Source of the DNA: Molossus alvarezi
Lineage: Eukaryota; Chordata; Mammalia; Chiroptera; Molossidae
Length of the DNA: 64,000 bases
Reading direction: 5' to 3'
Assembly (NCBI GenBank): GCA_037176705.1
Contig: CM073887.1
Location: forward strand, 44,268,001 to 44,332,000
Below are positions 45,000 to 55,689 of the stretch, piece after piece. The position numbers were made by a program, and so were the translations under genes. The first letter of the stretch is position 1, and every line of letters starts with the position of its first letter. The notes beneath the pieces are model-generated. The model was not told where the DNA came from and did not search any database. It saw only the letters and a list, made by a program, of their open reading frames with translations.

Positions 45000-46139
45000 G
45001 ACTTCATTTGGACAGAAAGAAAAAACCTGACATTCAACAAAAGAATAAGCACATAGCATTTTTTAAATCATAGACTATTGATCGAAATATCCACCTCTGC
45101 CAAAAAAAAAACAAAAAATCACAGATAAACTTTCTTCTCCCTGCACAGTCTCCGCCATATTGGTAGGTATTTGTTATTTTCTCCTCAGGTCAAAGATAAC
45201 ACTGCCTTTGGTGGCAGTTCACAGAGCCAAGGGTGCTAAAGGCCATCGTCACATTTTGTCCCACATTCCCTTCAATAATTGCCTCAGGAAGCTCACCACC
45301 ACGAAGTATTCCTAATGCTTTGCCATTGCCATGGTATTGCTTTTATAATGTCCATGCTGCTCAGCTAGTCTTTGCACATGAAAGCTGAATGGTCAATCAA
45401 GGCATATCCCCACGCAACCTCTAGAAGAAAAGGAGTGAGTAGGTGGGATTCTATTCCTTTCCCCAAAAGGGAGACACTCAGGTTCATGGCAGCAGAGCAG
45501 CCACTGTGCAGGGAAGAGCTGTTGCAGGCCTGTGTGCCTCTCACTGCCAAAGGCATTCCACAGGTACAGTTGCAAATCATTCCTGTGCCGATCGCTTTTT
45601 ACACCTCCAGTTTTTAAAAAATTTTATATCCCATCCCAAATCCTCCTGACACTAGTCAAAATTAATTTCCAGTCATCAATGGCAGAGCCCCAAAAGCTCT
45701 TTCTAGCCTAAACTCATATAAAATAAAAGTTAAAAAAAAAAAAAAAAAGCCTCTAGATTGTCAATTCAGCATTTATTGAGCTCCTGGTGCATACCACACT
45801 GTTCAGTTCTGAGATACAGAGATAATGAGATACAGGCCCTACTTTCTGAAAGCTCCCAATCAGCTCTTTCACAATGCTCACGCTCTTCACTGCATTTGGA
45901 GTGCCAGGGTCTAAATTATTCACAGAGGATAAAATGGTCTATTTTGGGGTAATTCCTATCACACTTCATGGTGACTGCTTCCATTTTTAAAATAGCCTCA
46001 AGTGTGACTATTAATCAGGATATCATTAAAAATAATATCTGTCAGGATGACATTCATTTCTGTTCCATAAATAATGTCACCAGCATTGAATTTCTGAACA
46101 GTGGAACATTTACAAAGTTACAGAAGAAGTCGAGGTAAT
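45000..46139. other. Unique intergenic stretch with a MIR/L2-like scrap
   Basis: No gene recognised. AGCATTTATTGAGCTCCTGG at about 45769 is the reversed end of an old MIR or L2. Confidence 0.35.
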
Positions 46140-46235
46140 GAGCTGCTGGAGGCCAGGGCTGTGTCTAATACAAAACACCTGGGACAGTGCCTGACACAGA
46201 CCAGGAGCTCAGTAAATGTTGATTGAATTAATTTT
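46140..46235 (+). repeat. MIR/L2-like 3' fragment
   Basis: GGCCAGGGCTGTGTC and ACAGTGCCTGACACAGACCAGGAGCTCAGTAAATG (in parts) are in the order of an old mammalian SINE/LINE2 3' end. Confidence 0.5.
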
Positions 46236-46589
46236 AACATTCCTACATCTCACATTATTACTCTGTTGTGAAAGGACGTGGTTCTTCTTTGTGATGTCAA
46301 GCTCTAAGTCTCGAAAAGCTTCCCCAAAATCTCAATGTGTCCTAGCTTCCCATTATTGCTTCTTCAAAATATATTTATCCTCTTATCCCTCTTCGTGAAT
46401 ATATTTCAGAAGTTCATTAGTCAATGTGTGAAAAGGTACATAGTTCCATTGGTTTTAAATTTATTTCTGTTAGAAGTCAAGAGCTGCCCCCTTTTGAATT
46501 GGATAAAAGTCAATGTCAGTGTTGCTTTGTCCATGTCTACTTTTTCCTAGCACTAATAGTCTAGGTTTATTAAGGGTTTAAATTAGATT

Positions 46590-46723
46590 TTGAGATAATT
46601 GTAGGTTCATATGCAGTAGTAAGAAACAATACGGCGTGATTCCATGTGCTCTATAGAACATTATCACAACTTGAACACTGCCTTTGATTCAATTCACTGA
46701 CCTCATTCAGATGCTAGTTTTAC

Positions 46724-46768
<45 letters not shown>

Positions 46769-47095
46769 TGTTTAGTTCTATGCAATTTTATCACTATCAC
46801 AGTCAAACTTCAGAATAGTTCCATTGCCATAAAGATGCCTCATGTTACCCTTTAATAGCCACAGCCAGTTCCCCTCACCCCAACCCTTGGCAACCACTAA
46901 TCTGTTCTCCATCTCTATAGTTTTGTTTTTGAGATCAATACAAGTAGCCACACGTATCAATAGTCTGTTTCTTTTTATTGCTGAATAGTATTCCACAGAT
47001 GGGTGCAGCCCAATTTAACCATTCACCCACTGAAGGACATTTGGGTTGTTTCCAATATGGAAATCTATTTGATTTTATAAAATAAAATATTGGCC
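46590..47095 (-). repeat. Old L1 fragment with (GT)n
   Basis: TTGCTGAATAGTATTCCAC, CATTCACCCACTGAAGGACA and TTTGGGTTGTTTCCAATATGG are the reversed L1 3' end. A (GT)n run (46730-46767) has grown inside it. Confidence 0.65.
46730..46767. repeat. (GT)n microsatellite
   Basis: An uninterrupted run of about 19 GT units. Confidence 0.9.
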
Positions 47096-47180
47096 TGTCA
47101 GCCATCAGTTCTATATTATTCAAAAGCCCAAATACTTTGTTTCCTTTCACATAGAAATTCAGACTTAAAAATACAATACT

Positions 47181-47393
47181 TTTTTCTTTTCTTTATTCAA
47201 TTTAGAGAGAGAGGAAGGAAGAGGGAGAGAGAGATAGAAACATTAATGAGAGAGAACATTGATTGGCCACCTCCTGCATACCCCCCACTGGGGATCAGGC
47301 CCATAACCTGACCATGTGCCCTGACTGGGGATTGAACCAACGACCTCTTGGTACATGGGTCAACACTCAATCACTGAGCCATACCGGCCAGGC

Positions 47394-47394
<1 letters not shown>
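47181..47394 (-). repeat. VES SINE, form A
   Basis: Reversed body and head (GGCCACCTCCTGCATACC, ACCGGCCAGGC). Immediately followed by an A run and an (AT)n microsatellite (about 47395-47437), so the target duplication is unclear. Confidence 0.85.

Positions 47395-47437
<43 letters not shown>
47395..47437. repeat. A run plus (AT)n microsatellite
   Basis: About 15 A followed by about 13 AT units directly at the 5' end of a SINE. Confidence 0.85.
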
Positions 47438-47440
<3 letters not shown>

Positions 47441-47488
47441 CTTTCATATGATAGTACCATGTTCTCCTTTACATTTCCCAACTTTCTT

Positions 47489-47744
47489 TTTTTTTTTTTT
47501 TTAATCCTCACCCGAGGATGTTTTTCCATTTTTTGTACAGATAGAGTGGGAGGGAGAGAGAGGAAGGGAGAGAGAGAGAGAGAAACATCGATGTGAAGGG
47601 ACACATCGAGTGGCTGCCACCCGCACGACCAACCAGGGCCGGGGACAAACTGCAACCAAAGTATGTGCCCTTAGCGGGAACCGAACCCGGGTCTCTCCGG
47701 ACCGCAGGCCGACGCTCTAACCGCTGAGCCAGACTGGCCAGGGC
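47489..47744 (-). repeat. VES SINE, form B
   Basis: Flanked by CCCAACTTTCTT (47477-47488) and CCCATCTTTCTT (47745-47756), one mismatch in 12. Head close to the form B consensus. Confidence 0.92.
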
Positions 47745-47756
47745 CCCATCTTTCTT

Positions 47757-48250
47757 GATTATGCCCTATACTTAGTCAATTTTTTCAGTGCCTTGAAGGT
47801 GAGAACAGTCTAATATTGTGCATGGACATATATTTAGCCCAAGGAGCTATAAGTATAGTTTAGGTGATTATTTTTTCTCAGCATTTCATCTTTCATTTAC
47901 CCATGCTGAAGCTCATCTTCCTCTTTTCCATAGATTGCAGAGTCTGGGAAGAGCTTCTCCCATCACGACTCTTAGTTCGTGTTCTCACTATCTGCTAAGT
48001 CCTGTGTGGTCGGCAAACTTGGAGCCTGCACCTTGCCGTCCCCTTACTACTCTTGTATCTAGGCCCAGGGCTTCAGGCCAGCTTTTCTCAACTTTCTGTC
48101 ACTGTGTTTCTTACTAATAAAAGTCTTATCGAGGACTGCTTTCTGTTCATCGGAAGGAAGGAACTCATTTGACTTTTTAAAACCCTGAAGCAGCTTTCTG
48201 AGTTCTAGGAAATCAGCATCATTGCTGTTTAAGCTAAAGAAGAAAGATGC
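47757..48250. other. Unique intergenic stretch
   Basis: Nothing recognised; the frame at 47818-48117 has no domain. Confidence 0.3.
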
Positions 48251-48251
48251 C

Positions 48252-48502
48252 GCCCTGGCCAGTTTGTCTCAGCGGTTAGAGCGTCGGCCTGCGGTCCGGA
48301 GAGACCCGGGTTGGGTTCCCGCTAAGGGCACGTACCTCGGTTGCAGTTTGTCCCCGGCCCTGGTTGGTCATTCGGGTGGCAGCCACTCCATGTGTCCCTT
48401 CACGTCGATGTTTCTCACTCTCTCTCTGTTCCTCTCTCTCCCTCCCACTCTATCTGAACAAAAAATGGAAAAATGTCCTCGGGTGAGGAGAAAAAAAAAA
48501 AA
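48252..48502 (+). repeat. VES SINE, form B
   Basis: Full-length and close to consensus; the tail is a 13-base A run. Only a weak flanking duplication (AAAGATGCCG / AAAGACCCGA). Confidence 0.92.
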
Positions 48503-48999
48503 AGACCCGAGAAAGTTGTTTACGTACCAACAAGGGAAAAATCTCCAAGACTGAGTGTCATATGAATGAAATTGGTTTAAATCAGTATGCTACCATTTGT
48601 GTAGGGGATAAAAATATATATTTGTCTGCACTTAAATGTGGGTAAAATATCTCTGGAAGGATTTTTAAGACTCTAGGGACAGTGGTTGCTTCTACGAGAG
48701 TTCTGGGTGGGGAGGGGATTGGAGTCAGAGGGCAAATATTCATTGTGCACCTTTTAAAATCTGCTGGATATTAAAAAAACAGGTAAATAGATTGTCTATA
48801 TAAAAAGTCAAATTAAAATTAACAAAGTTAAAATAAAAGCCAAGCAATGCCAATACACATCCAGGACTGAGAACTATCGTGCACCACAGTCCCGAGATGA
48901 CGGTGAAAGATTCAAGACCAATTACGTTTCCTGGACTGCTTATTTAATCATTTATTTGGGAAAATGCTGAAAATTCCCTTTTAGGAGCCACACCCATGT
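48503..48999. other. Unique AT-rich stretch
   Basis: Nothing recognised. Confidence 0.3.
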
Positions 49000-49430
49000 A
49001 GCTTTTTAAAAATTGAGGTGTGTCATAAATAAAGAAAAGCACACAGTAAGTGTCTGTCGTGGTGAACTTAGGCATGTGTGCACCTGCCTTCAGATCAAGG
49101 TACAGACCATTGTCAGCGGTTCAGAGGCTCTGCACAGCTCCTGTCCATCAGGAACCCATCTCCAGCCATCACCACTATTCCGACTTTCACTGCTTCTTCT
49201 TGAACTTCCTAGACATGGAATCCAGTATGTATTCCTTTGTATCTGGCTTCTTTCATTCAGCCTTATGCCTGTGTGATTGATCTATGTTGTCATGTGCAAC
49301 AGTGGTTTGGGGGTTTTTGTTTTGTGTTTGGGCGGGGGTTGCAAAGTTGTCCCCCAGGGTATGCATATACAGCAATTTACCTATCCATTCTTCTGTTGGT
49401 GGACATTGTGGTTATTTGCAGTTTGGGGCT
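49000..49430 (-). repeat. Old L1 fragment
   Basis: CTATCCATTCTTCTGTTGG, TGGACATTGTGGTTATTTGC and CATTCAGCCTTATGCCTG are the reversed 3' part of an old L1. Overlapping plus-strand frames at 49013-49549 are shadows of this. Confidence 0.55.
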
Positions 49431-49560
49431 ACAGGTATGCCTTGTTTTTCAAGTTTGCTTTATGCCACTTTGCTTTTATGAAAGACCTACATCAGTACCT
49501 GTTTCTGCCAACTGAACGGAATCCGAAAAAGGATTTTTTGCCTTTATAAAAAACACAACA

Positions 49561-49820
49561 GCTCTGGCCGGTTTGGCTCAGCGGTTAGAGCGTCGGCCTG
49601 CGGTCCTGAGAAACCCGGGTTCGGTTCCTGCTAAGGGCGCGTACCTCGGCTGCAGTTTGTCCCCGGCCCTGGTTGGTCGTGCGGGTGGCGGCCACTCGAT
49701 GTGTTCCTTTCACATCGATGTTTCTCTTTCTCTCTCTGTTACTCTCTCTCCCTCCCACTCTACCTGAACAAAAAATAGAAGAGTGTCCTTAGGTGAGGAT
49801 AAAAAACAAACAAACAAACA
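49561..49820 (+). repeat. VES SINE, form B
   Basis: Perfect 12-bp duplication AAAAACACAACA (49549-49560, 49821-49832). The tail is an (AAAC)n run. Confidence 0.93.
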
Positions 49821-49960
49821 AAAAACACAACAAGGAAAAACAATGGCCAACATTTGTTTTTCAGCCATGATAGAGGCAGCCTGAGCAGCAGGAGTGACCA
49901 CCCCCACGCTCCTTCCCCAGGAACCACATTCAGCACCTCAGCATCAAGCCCCGTAGCTTT

Positions 49961-50186
49961 TTTTAATCCTCACCCAAGGATATTTTTACATTTATCTTCA
50001 GAGTGGGAGGGAGGGAGAGAGAGAGAGAAATATCGATGTGAGAGAGACACTTTGATTGGTTGCCACCCTCACGACTGGGGCCGGGGATGAACCGCAATCA
50101 AGGTACATGCCCTTGGTCAGAATCGAACCCGGGACTCCCTGGTCCGCAGGCCAACGCTTTAACCTCTGAGCCAAACTGGCCAGGGC
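49961..50186 (-). repeat. VES SINE, mixed form
   Basis: Flanked by AAGCCCCGTAGCTTT (49946-49960) and AAGCCCCATAGCTTT (50187-50201), one mismatch in 15. Body shortened near the CCACCCTCACGACTGGGG stretch. Confidence 0.9.
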
Positions 50187-50591
50187 AAGCCCCATAGCTT
50201 TGAACTGTGTCTGTGAGCACCTTTGCTTTATCTCCATTTATTTTGTGCACGCCTGCCTTTACTACACATTAGTGTCGTTTTAAGTTTTATACACTATCTG
50301 GTATGATCTGGTAGGTTATTTTTTGGGTCTGGGAACATTAAAAAAATTTTCCATGCAAATGAATGGTAAATGCTCTTTTGCTTTATGCCATTTCAGCTTA
50401 TGAAAGTTTTCATAGGGATGTTCTACTTTCAGACAGTGGGGGAAAACTGTATTATACATAATAATAGAATATTTATATTATTATTTATAATACCTTATAT
50501 TATTATTTATAATAATATAAATATATAACTGTTCTTATAACTGTCTTTCAGACATAGGCACTCATTTCTTTTGGTACTATTGCACGTTCTT

Positions 50592-50693
50592 TTTTTTTTT
50601 TTTTTTTTGGTACATGCCCCTAGTGGGAACCGAACCCAGGACTCTCTGGTCCACAGGCCGACGCTCCAACCGCTGAGCCAAACCGGCCAGGGC
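50592..50693 (-). repeat. Head-only short SINE (85-nt body plus A-tail)
   Basis: The head at 50609-50693 is exactly 85 nt, from GCCCTGGCCGG to GGGGCATGTACC in SINE sense, then a pure A-tail of about 17. Target duplication ATTGCACGTTCTT/ATTGCATGTTCTT (50579-50591, 50695-50707) with one mismatch. Shares the diagnostic bases GGTTGGAG, GGACCAGAGAGTCC and TAGGGGCATGTACC with the other two copies. Confidence 0.88.
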
Positions 50694-51121
50694 TATTGCA
50701 TGTTCTTAACAGCAGTCTTCAATTGGGTGATGAACTGTCCAATGTTTATATTTCCTGAAGGCTTATAAGCTCTATGAAGGTAGGGCAAGGTCTGTGACTG
50801 TTCACTGGGGCATCTCCTGAATAAAAGGCAAAACATTCTATTGGCCTTCACCTTTCCTGTGTATTAGTGTGGACTAAGAACCTGATGTCTGGAGATAGGG
50901 CAGCCATCTCCTGATAATGAGAATAAAAGCAAAAGAAAGGCAGGGCAAGCAGCTTTGAGGTATCTTGGTCCTCGATGATGTTGTGGAACCATGGCCCTGG
51001 GTTGTCTACCTTCCAGACTGGTCTGCAGGAAGAGAAAGAAGAAAGTAAAGATAGATGCACAGAATAGAGCAGAGATAAGGAATGGAGATGGTCTGATGGG
51101 TTTGTCTAAAGTCCTGGTGTG

Positions 51122-51340
51122 ACCTGGCCGGTGTGGCTCAGTGGTTGAGCATCCACCCATGCACCAAGAGGTCACTCGTTCAATTCCCAGTCAGGGTACA
51201 TGCCAGGGTTGCAGGCTCAATCCCCAGCAGGGAGCGTGCAGGAGGCATTTGATTGACGATTCTCTCTCATTGATGTTTCTGTCTCGCTCTCCACCTCTCC
51301 CATTCTCTCTCTCTAGAATCAATAAAAACATATTTTTTAA
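51122..51340 (+). repeat. VES SINE, form A
   Basis: Flanked by AAAGTCCTGGTGTG (51108-51121) and AAAGTCCAGGTGTG (51341-51354), one mismatch in 14. Confidence 0.92.
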
Positions 51341-51596
51341 AAAGTCCAGGTGTGTTTCTGAGACCTGGCTACATCCTGCCCTCCCTTCTTGCAATGCACC
51401 CTGTGTCTTCTCATTAAACCTTTCTTTGTTTAAGCCCCACTGGATTCCTGCTACTTCCACCCAGGGTCTCACTTCGATCTGTACCTCAGCACTGTATTAT
51501 CACTGATGTTTATAATTTTGTCTCTAACTCATCAAGAAAGGGTTAAAAATATGCTTGATAATCTTGAATTTGTGAAAAGTGGGAGAGTTTTCACAG

Positions 51597-51805
51597 TGTG
51601 GTAGCAATAACGTGGGCTTTGGAGTTGGACAAAATTGGATTCAAATTTCCATTCTGGCATCCACCCAACCTGTGGTTTTAGCCAAGTTACATAAGTCCTC
51701 TGAGCTTACATTTTTCTTACTGGCTAAGTGGTAATAATACCTATTTTACAGGGCTGGATACAATAATGTATGTAAAGAGCTGGCAGATAATTAGTATTCA
51801 ATGAT
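51597..51805 (+). repeat. MIR relic
   Basis: Nearly full-length order: AGCAATAACGTGGGCTTTGGAG, GATTCAAATTTCC, TTAGCCAAGTTACATAAG, GGTAATAATACCTATTTTAC, GTAAAGAGCTGGCAG. Confidence 0.75.
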
Positions 51806-53054
51806 GACAGAAAGAGGGGGGAGGGAGTAGAAAGGTATGTATATATAGTAGAAAGATTTACCTTGAATGTGATTTTTCTATCTATGGGATTATGTTTTTT
51901 TTTGTTTTTTTTTTTTTAAGAGAGAATTACCTTATTCCCTAATGATGCCAGATGGTAGACTATCAATGCACACTAGTCCAAACTAGAAGTATTACAAACA
52001 TTATTTTAAAGTGTCAATAAACCATTAGAAAAATTATGTGCTAGCTAAATAATATCTTCAAAGTAAGGTTTTTTACATTTATGGGCACTGTGTAAAGAGA
52101 TTGGTAGCCCAAGGCTGCTCCCAGCTTCACTTGCCAGAGCCTGGGGACAAATCAGGTGTCTCAGAACACCAGATGACTTTACAGACCACACGCCTCCTGC
52201 ATTCATCTAAGCCCCAGAGGCTTGGTGCCATCTCTGGACTAGAAAACCACAGCCACAGGTCTGCTCTTCATCACGGACAACTCCAGCTTTAAATACAAGG
52301 CAGCACTTTACAATCAAACAAATCCAGATGGACAGCTCTCTCAAAGCCAAATGTATACCCAGGACACAGATTTCTAAAGGAAAATGCAGCCAAGGCAGAT
52401 ACAAAAACAACCCAGGGAACACAAAGTCCCAGTCACTAGAAACTTATTGATCACTCTGCTGCTCAAAATTGAGCACCACATGAGCAGTGTGACGGCAGGC
52501 CTGGGGGTGGGGAAGGACCGTGAGCCAGACGCTGAAGCCCAGGAAATGTGCGGGGCGAGCAGAGGTCAGCAGAAGACAGCAATGACAGTGAGGAGGACAT
52601 ATGCTCCCCTAACAACACAGTCCACTTTGTCTCCCTTCCTTGTTAAAGTGTCAGGGCTGAATAATATCTACAAAGATGAACTTCCTAGGGCACTGCAACC
52701 TTCCTAAAGACACTGCAGCTCCAGCTCCTCCTCTCAGCATTGCAGGCCACAGCCTCCACTTGGCCCACCTGCTCAAAAGTGGCCAGGCCCGAGGGGACTG
52801 CCTTGTGCTGACCAAACTTGTAAGAGACTCCTTGGTAAACCAGATGTCTATTGAGTGACTTCTATTGGGAAGAAGTGCTTCCTGTAGGCTGCCCTCATCT
52901 TGTAGCACCCCTTGCTCCAAACCTTCTTGTATTCTACCAACGCATGTCCCGCTATGTCCCTGTCTTCAAGACCCTTCTCTTTTTTTGACTAACCTAACTG
53001 ATAAATTGTTAATGATGATGGTAGGGGGTCAAGAATAGACTATTTTTTCCCTAA
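51806..53054. other. Unique intergenic stretch
   Basis: No gene recognised. The frame 52384-52707 (107 codons) and its antisense partner 52651-52920 have no domain and overlap each other. Confidence 0.3.
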
Positions 53055-53207
53055 ATCTAAAATAATGTTTACCATTTATTAAGTAGTTATCATGTGCCAG
53101 GCATTTTGGTAAGTGTTTACATACGTGATCTTATATAATTCTCACCTCTATGCAATGGATATTATTGTTATCGTCCTAATTTTTATAGATAAAAAATGGA
53201 GGCTCAG

Positions 53208-53420
53208 CCCTGGCTAGTATGGCTTAGCTAGTTGAACGTCGTCCTATGCACTGAGGGGTCACCATTTAGATTTCCTGTCAGGGCACATGCCTGGGTTGCA
53301 GTCTCGATCCCCAGCATGGGGCATGCAGGAGGTAACCGATCTCTCATAGATGATTTTCTGTCTCTCTCTCTCCCTCTCCCTTCCTTTCTCTCTAAAATCA
53401 ATAAAAACATATTTTTTTAA
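53208..53420 (+). repeat. VES SINE, form A, separated from its 3' TSD by a HAL1
   Basis: Its target duplication AAATGGAGGCTCAG is at 53194-53207 on the left, but the right copy is 2.2 kb away at 55652-55665, because a HAL1 later landed in the SINE tail/TSD junction. Both copies are identical over 14 bases. Confidence 0.9.
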
Positions 53421-53434
53421 AAAGAAAGAAATGG

Positions 53435-54328
53435 ACTTCCGGTCAAGATGGTGGCGTAGGTAAACGCGGTATCGCGTCCTCCCACAACCACATCAAAGTT
53501 ACAACTAAACTAAAGAACAACCATCATTCAAAACCGCCTGAAATCAAGCTGAATGGAAGTCGTACAACTACGGAACTAAGGGGAAAAAAAAAAAGCAGCT
53601 ACATCCAGACCGGTAGGACGGGCGGCGGCGCAGCGGCGGCGGAGCGCGCAGCGGCGAGACGGGCTGGTCCCACACCCAAGCGTGGTGGATAAAAATCAGG
53701 AGGCTCCCGCGGCTGGGAAGGTCCTTCCTGAGGACTGAGGGGTCCCCGTCCCACACCAGGTGCCCCGTTCAGGGTTCCAGTGCCAGGAAGAGAAGTCCCC
53801 ATAACTTCTGGCTGGAAAAACCAGCGGGAACTGAGGCTCAGGGAGGCTGAAGCGGCTGGAGCCCCAGGCAGCTCCCTAAAGGGCCCGCGCACGGACTTAT
53901 CGGACTCTCTCCCTCTAAGCTCGGAGGGGAGGCAGCTCGAGGGGCACCAGAGACATACAGGGAAGAACTGAGCTGTTTGGCACTGGAGCGAGGGCTGGAG
54001 AGGGGCCTTCATCGGGGACAAACGTGCTGTAAGAGGCCTTTGTTCCTTTGGTGAGCCCTTCCCGGGGCGGCAGACAGAAGCCATATCTGGGACTCCAGCA
54101 ACCTGGCTCGCACTGGTGGCCCCGCCCTGCTGACTCCCTGAGGCCCCGCCCCGCCCCGCCCCACACAACTTTCAAGCTGTTGTCACTTGCTTAACCATAG
54201 GATTGGCCGGTCTTGGATCCTGCTTCAGGTTTTTCCTAAATTCTTTCAAACGAGCAGCACCGGGTCTCAGCGAGCCCCATACCGCTCATTAAGTAATACA
54301 CAGAAACAAACACAGGGAGGCAGCCAAA
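53435..54328 (+). promoter_or_regulatory. HAL1 5' untranslated region / internal promoter
   Basis: Contains a run of GGC and GCA-type triplets at about 53616-53660 and GCCCCGCCCCGCC boxes near 54140-54165. L1 5' regions act as internal RNA polymerase II promoters; GC boxes here fit that. Its reverse strand holds a 189-codon frame (53599-54168) that I regard as compositional. Confidence 0.6.
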
Positions 54329-55270
54329 ATGAGGATACAAAGAAACAGGTCCCAGATGAAAGAACAGAACAAAACCCCAATAAAAGAACTAAGCGAAAGG
54401 GAGATAAGCAACCTAACAGATACTGAGTTCAAAATACTGCTTATAAGGATGCTCAATGAACTTGGTGAGAACCTCAGTGAACTTAGGGAGGGCATCAAGA
54501 GCATAAAAAAGTACCAGTTAGAAATCATGGATACACAGTTAGAATTAAAGGAGGCATTAACTGAAATAAAGAATAATTTACACAGCTTCAATAATAGAGT
54601 ATGTAGATCCAAGGAGCAAACCATCGATTTGGAATATAAGGAAGCAAAAAATCCCCAATCAGAAGAGCAAAAAGAAAAAAGAATCCAAAAAAATGAGGAT
54701 AGAGTAAGGAGCCTCTGGGATAACTTCAAGCGTGCCAACATTCGCATCTTGGGGGTGCCCGAAGGAGAAGAGAGAGAACAAGAAATCGAAAACCTGTTTG
54801 AAACAATAATGGCAGAAAACTTTCCTAACTTGGTGAAGGAAACAGACATACAAGTCCAGGAAGCACAGAGAGTCCCAAACAAGATGAACCCCAAGAGGCA
54901 CACACCAAGACACATCATCATCAAAATGCAAAAGGTTCAAGACAAAGAGAGAATATTAAAAGCAGCAAGAGAAAGGCAGATAGTTACCTACAAGGGAGTA
55001 CCCATTAGGCTGTCAGCTGATTTCTCAAAAGAAACTTTGCAGGCCAGAAGGGAGTGGCAAGAAATATTTAGAGTGATGAAAACCAAGAACCTACAACCAA
55101 AATTACTCTATCCTGCAAAGCTGTCATTTAGAATCGATGGACATACAAAAACTTTCCCAGACAAGAAAAAGTTAAAGGAGTTCATCACCACCAAACCATT
55201 ATTATATGAAATGATGAAGGGTCTTTTTGAAGAAAAAGATAAAATGTATGAACAAACAAAATGGCAATGA
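54329..55270 (+). CDS. L1-type ORF1 protein of the HAL1 element
   Basis: A 313-residue intact frame; human L1 ORF1p is 338. It should be the trimeric RNA-binding chaperone that coats element RNA in cytoplasmic particles. Visible parts: a charged N-terminal region with heptad-like Leu/Ile spacing (about 20-125, coiled coil), the RRM beginning near NIRILGVPEG (137-146), PRHIII (193-198), and the C-terminal domain with ETLQARREW (235-243) and YPAKLSF (261-267). The start ATG has A at -3 and no longer in-frame extension. No reverse transcriptase or endonuclease follows. The old copy has lost this frame. The antisense frame of 211 codons here is a shadow. Confidence 0.9.
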   Translation: MRIQRNRSQMKEQNKTPIKELSEREISNLTDTEFKILLIRMLNELGENLSELREGIKSIKKYQLEIMDTQLELKEALTEIKNNLHSFNNRVCRSKEQTIDLEYKEAKNPQSEEQKEKRIQKNEDRVRSLWDNFKRANIRILGVPEGEEREQEIENLFETIMAENFPNLVKETDIQVQEAQRVPNKMNPKRHTPRHIIIKMQKVQDKERILKAARERQIVTYKGVPIRLSADFSKETLQARREWQEIFRVMKTKNLQPKLLYPAKLSFRIDGHTKTFPDKKKLKEFITTKPLLYEMMKGLFEEKDKMYEQTKWQ

Positions 55271-55525
55271 ATGCATATCTATCAACAATGGAATCTACAA
55301 ACAAAATGAACAGGAAGAACAGAAACATTCTCATAGATACAGAGAACATTTTGGTGGTTGCCAGTTGGGAAGGGGATTGGGGGAATGGGTGAAAAAGGTG
55401 AAGGGATTAAGAAGCACAAATTCATTGCTAGACTGACAAACCTCAAAGGGAAAGGGGTTGGGAGGGTGGGAAGAAATAAACCAAAGAACTTATGAACCAA
55501 TGGACACAGACAATAATGTGGGAAA

Positions 55526-55570
55526 AGGTGGGAGGGGGGCGGGAGGGGGGAGGAGGGGGTCAATGGGGGA
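55526..55570 (+). repeat. G-rich tract of the HAL1 3' region
   Basis: GGGAGGGGGGCGGGAGGGGG with further G runs: a typical L1 3' untranslated G-quadruplex-capable tract. Confidence 0.7.
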
Positions 55571-55689
55571 AAAATGTGGAACATCTGTAATACATTTTAC
55601 ATCCAACAATAAAGATTTGGAAAAAAAAAAAAAAAAAAAAAAAAAAGAAAGAAATGGAGGCTCAGAGTGATTGAGTGACTTAATTGTCC

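Larger units (their letters stand above)
38680..45000 (-). mobile_element. Degraded class III (ERVL-like) provirus
   Basis: Two related direct-repeat segments (about 38680-39085 and 44460-44960) look like its LTRs, and a reverse-strand RNase H-like remnant lies between them at 41133-41528. On the minus strand the order is LTR (right), gag region, pol region, LTR (left). Later insertions: SINEs at 39866 and 42033, a tailless head fragment at 44701 and an MLT1A-like LTR at 43650. No open frame of useful length remains, so it is inert. Confidence 0.55.
49432..50449. mobile_element. Possible Tigger/mariner-like nonautonomous element with two SINEs
   Basis: Left end after TA: CAGGTATGCCTTGTTTTTC; both halves contain a CTTTATGCCA-TTT--CTT-TGAAAG-like block in inverted relation (49458-49483 and about 50382-50408); right end before ATTATAC is ...GGGGGAAAACTG. 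The TA flanks and inverted ends suggest a DNA transposon, now holding SINEs at 49561 and 49961. Family not named. Confidence 0.35.
53435..55643 (+). mobile_element. Half-L1 (HAL1-like) element, young, intact ORF1
   Basis: Starts ACTTCCGGTCAAGATGGTGG (L1 5' end type). It has a GC-rich 5' untranslated region of about 890 bases, ORF1 at 54329-55270, then a 350-base 3' region with a G-rich tract, AATAAA at 55608-55613 and an A-tail. No ORF2. A perfect 14-bp duplication AAAGAAAGAAATGG flanks it (53421-53434, 55644-55657). Same architecture and length as the copy at 34052. Half-L1 elements move with the ORF2 protein of full L1s. The intact frame and pure tail point to recent insertion. Confidence 0.88.

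Noticed and set aside
52384..52920. Frames of 89-107 codons suggesting a small gene
   Set aside because: Opposite-strand frames overlap, with no domain, no splice sites of note and no CpG-rich start; treated as unique noncoding sequence.
54289..54924. 211-codon open frame on the minus strand
   Set aside because: Exact antisense of the HAL1 ORF1; a similar antisense frame exists in the old copy, so it is a shadow of the A-rich sense codons.
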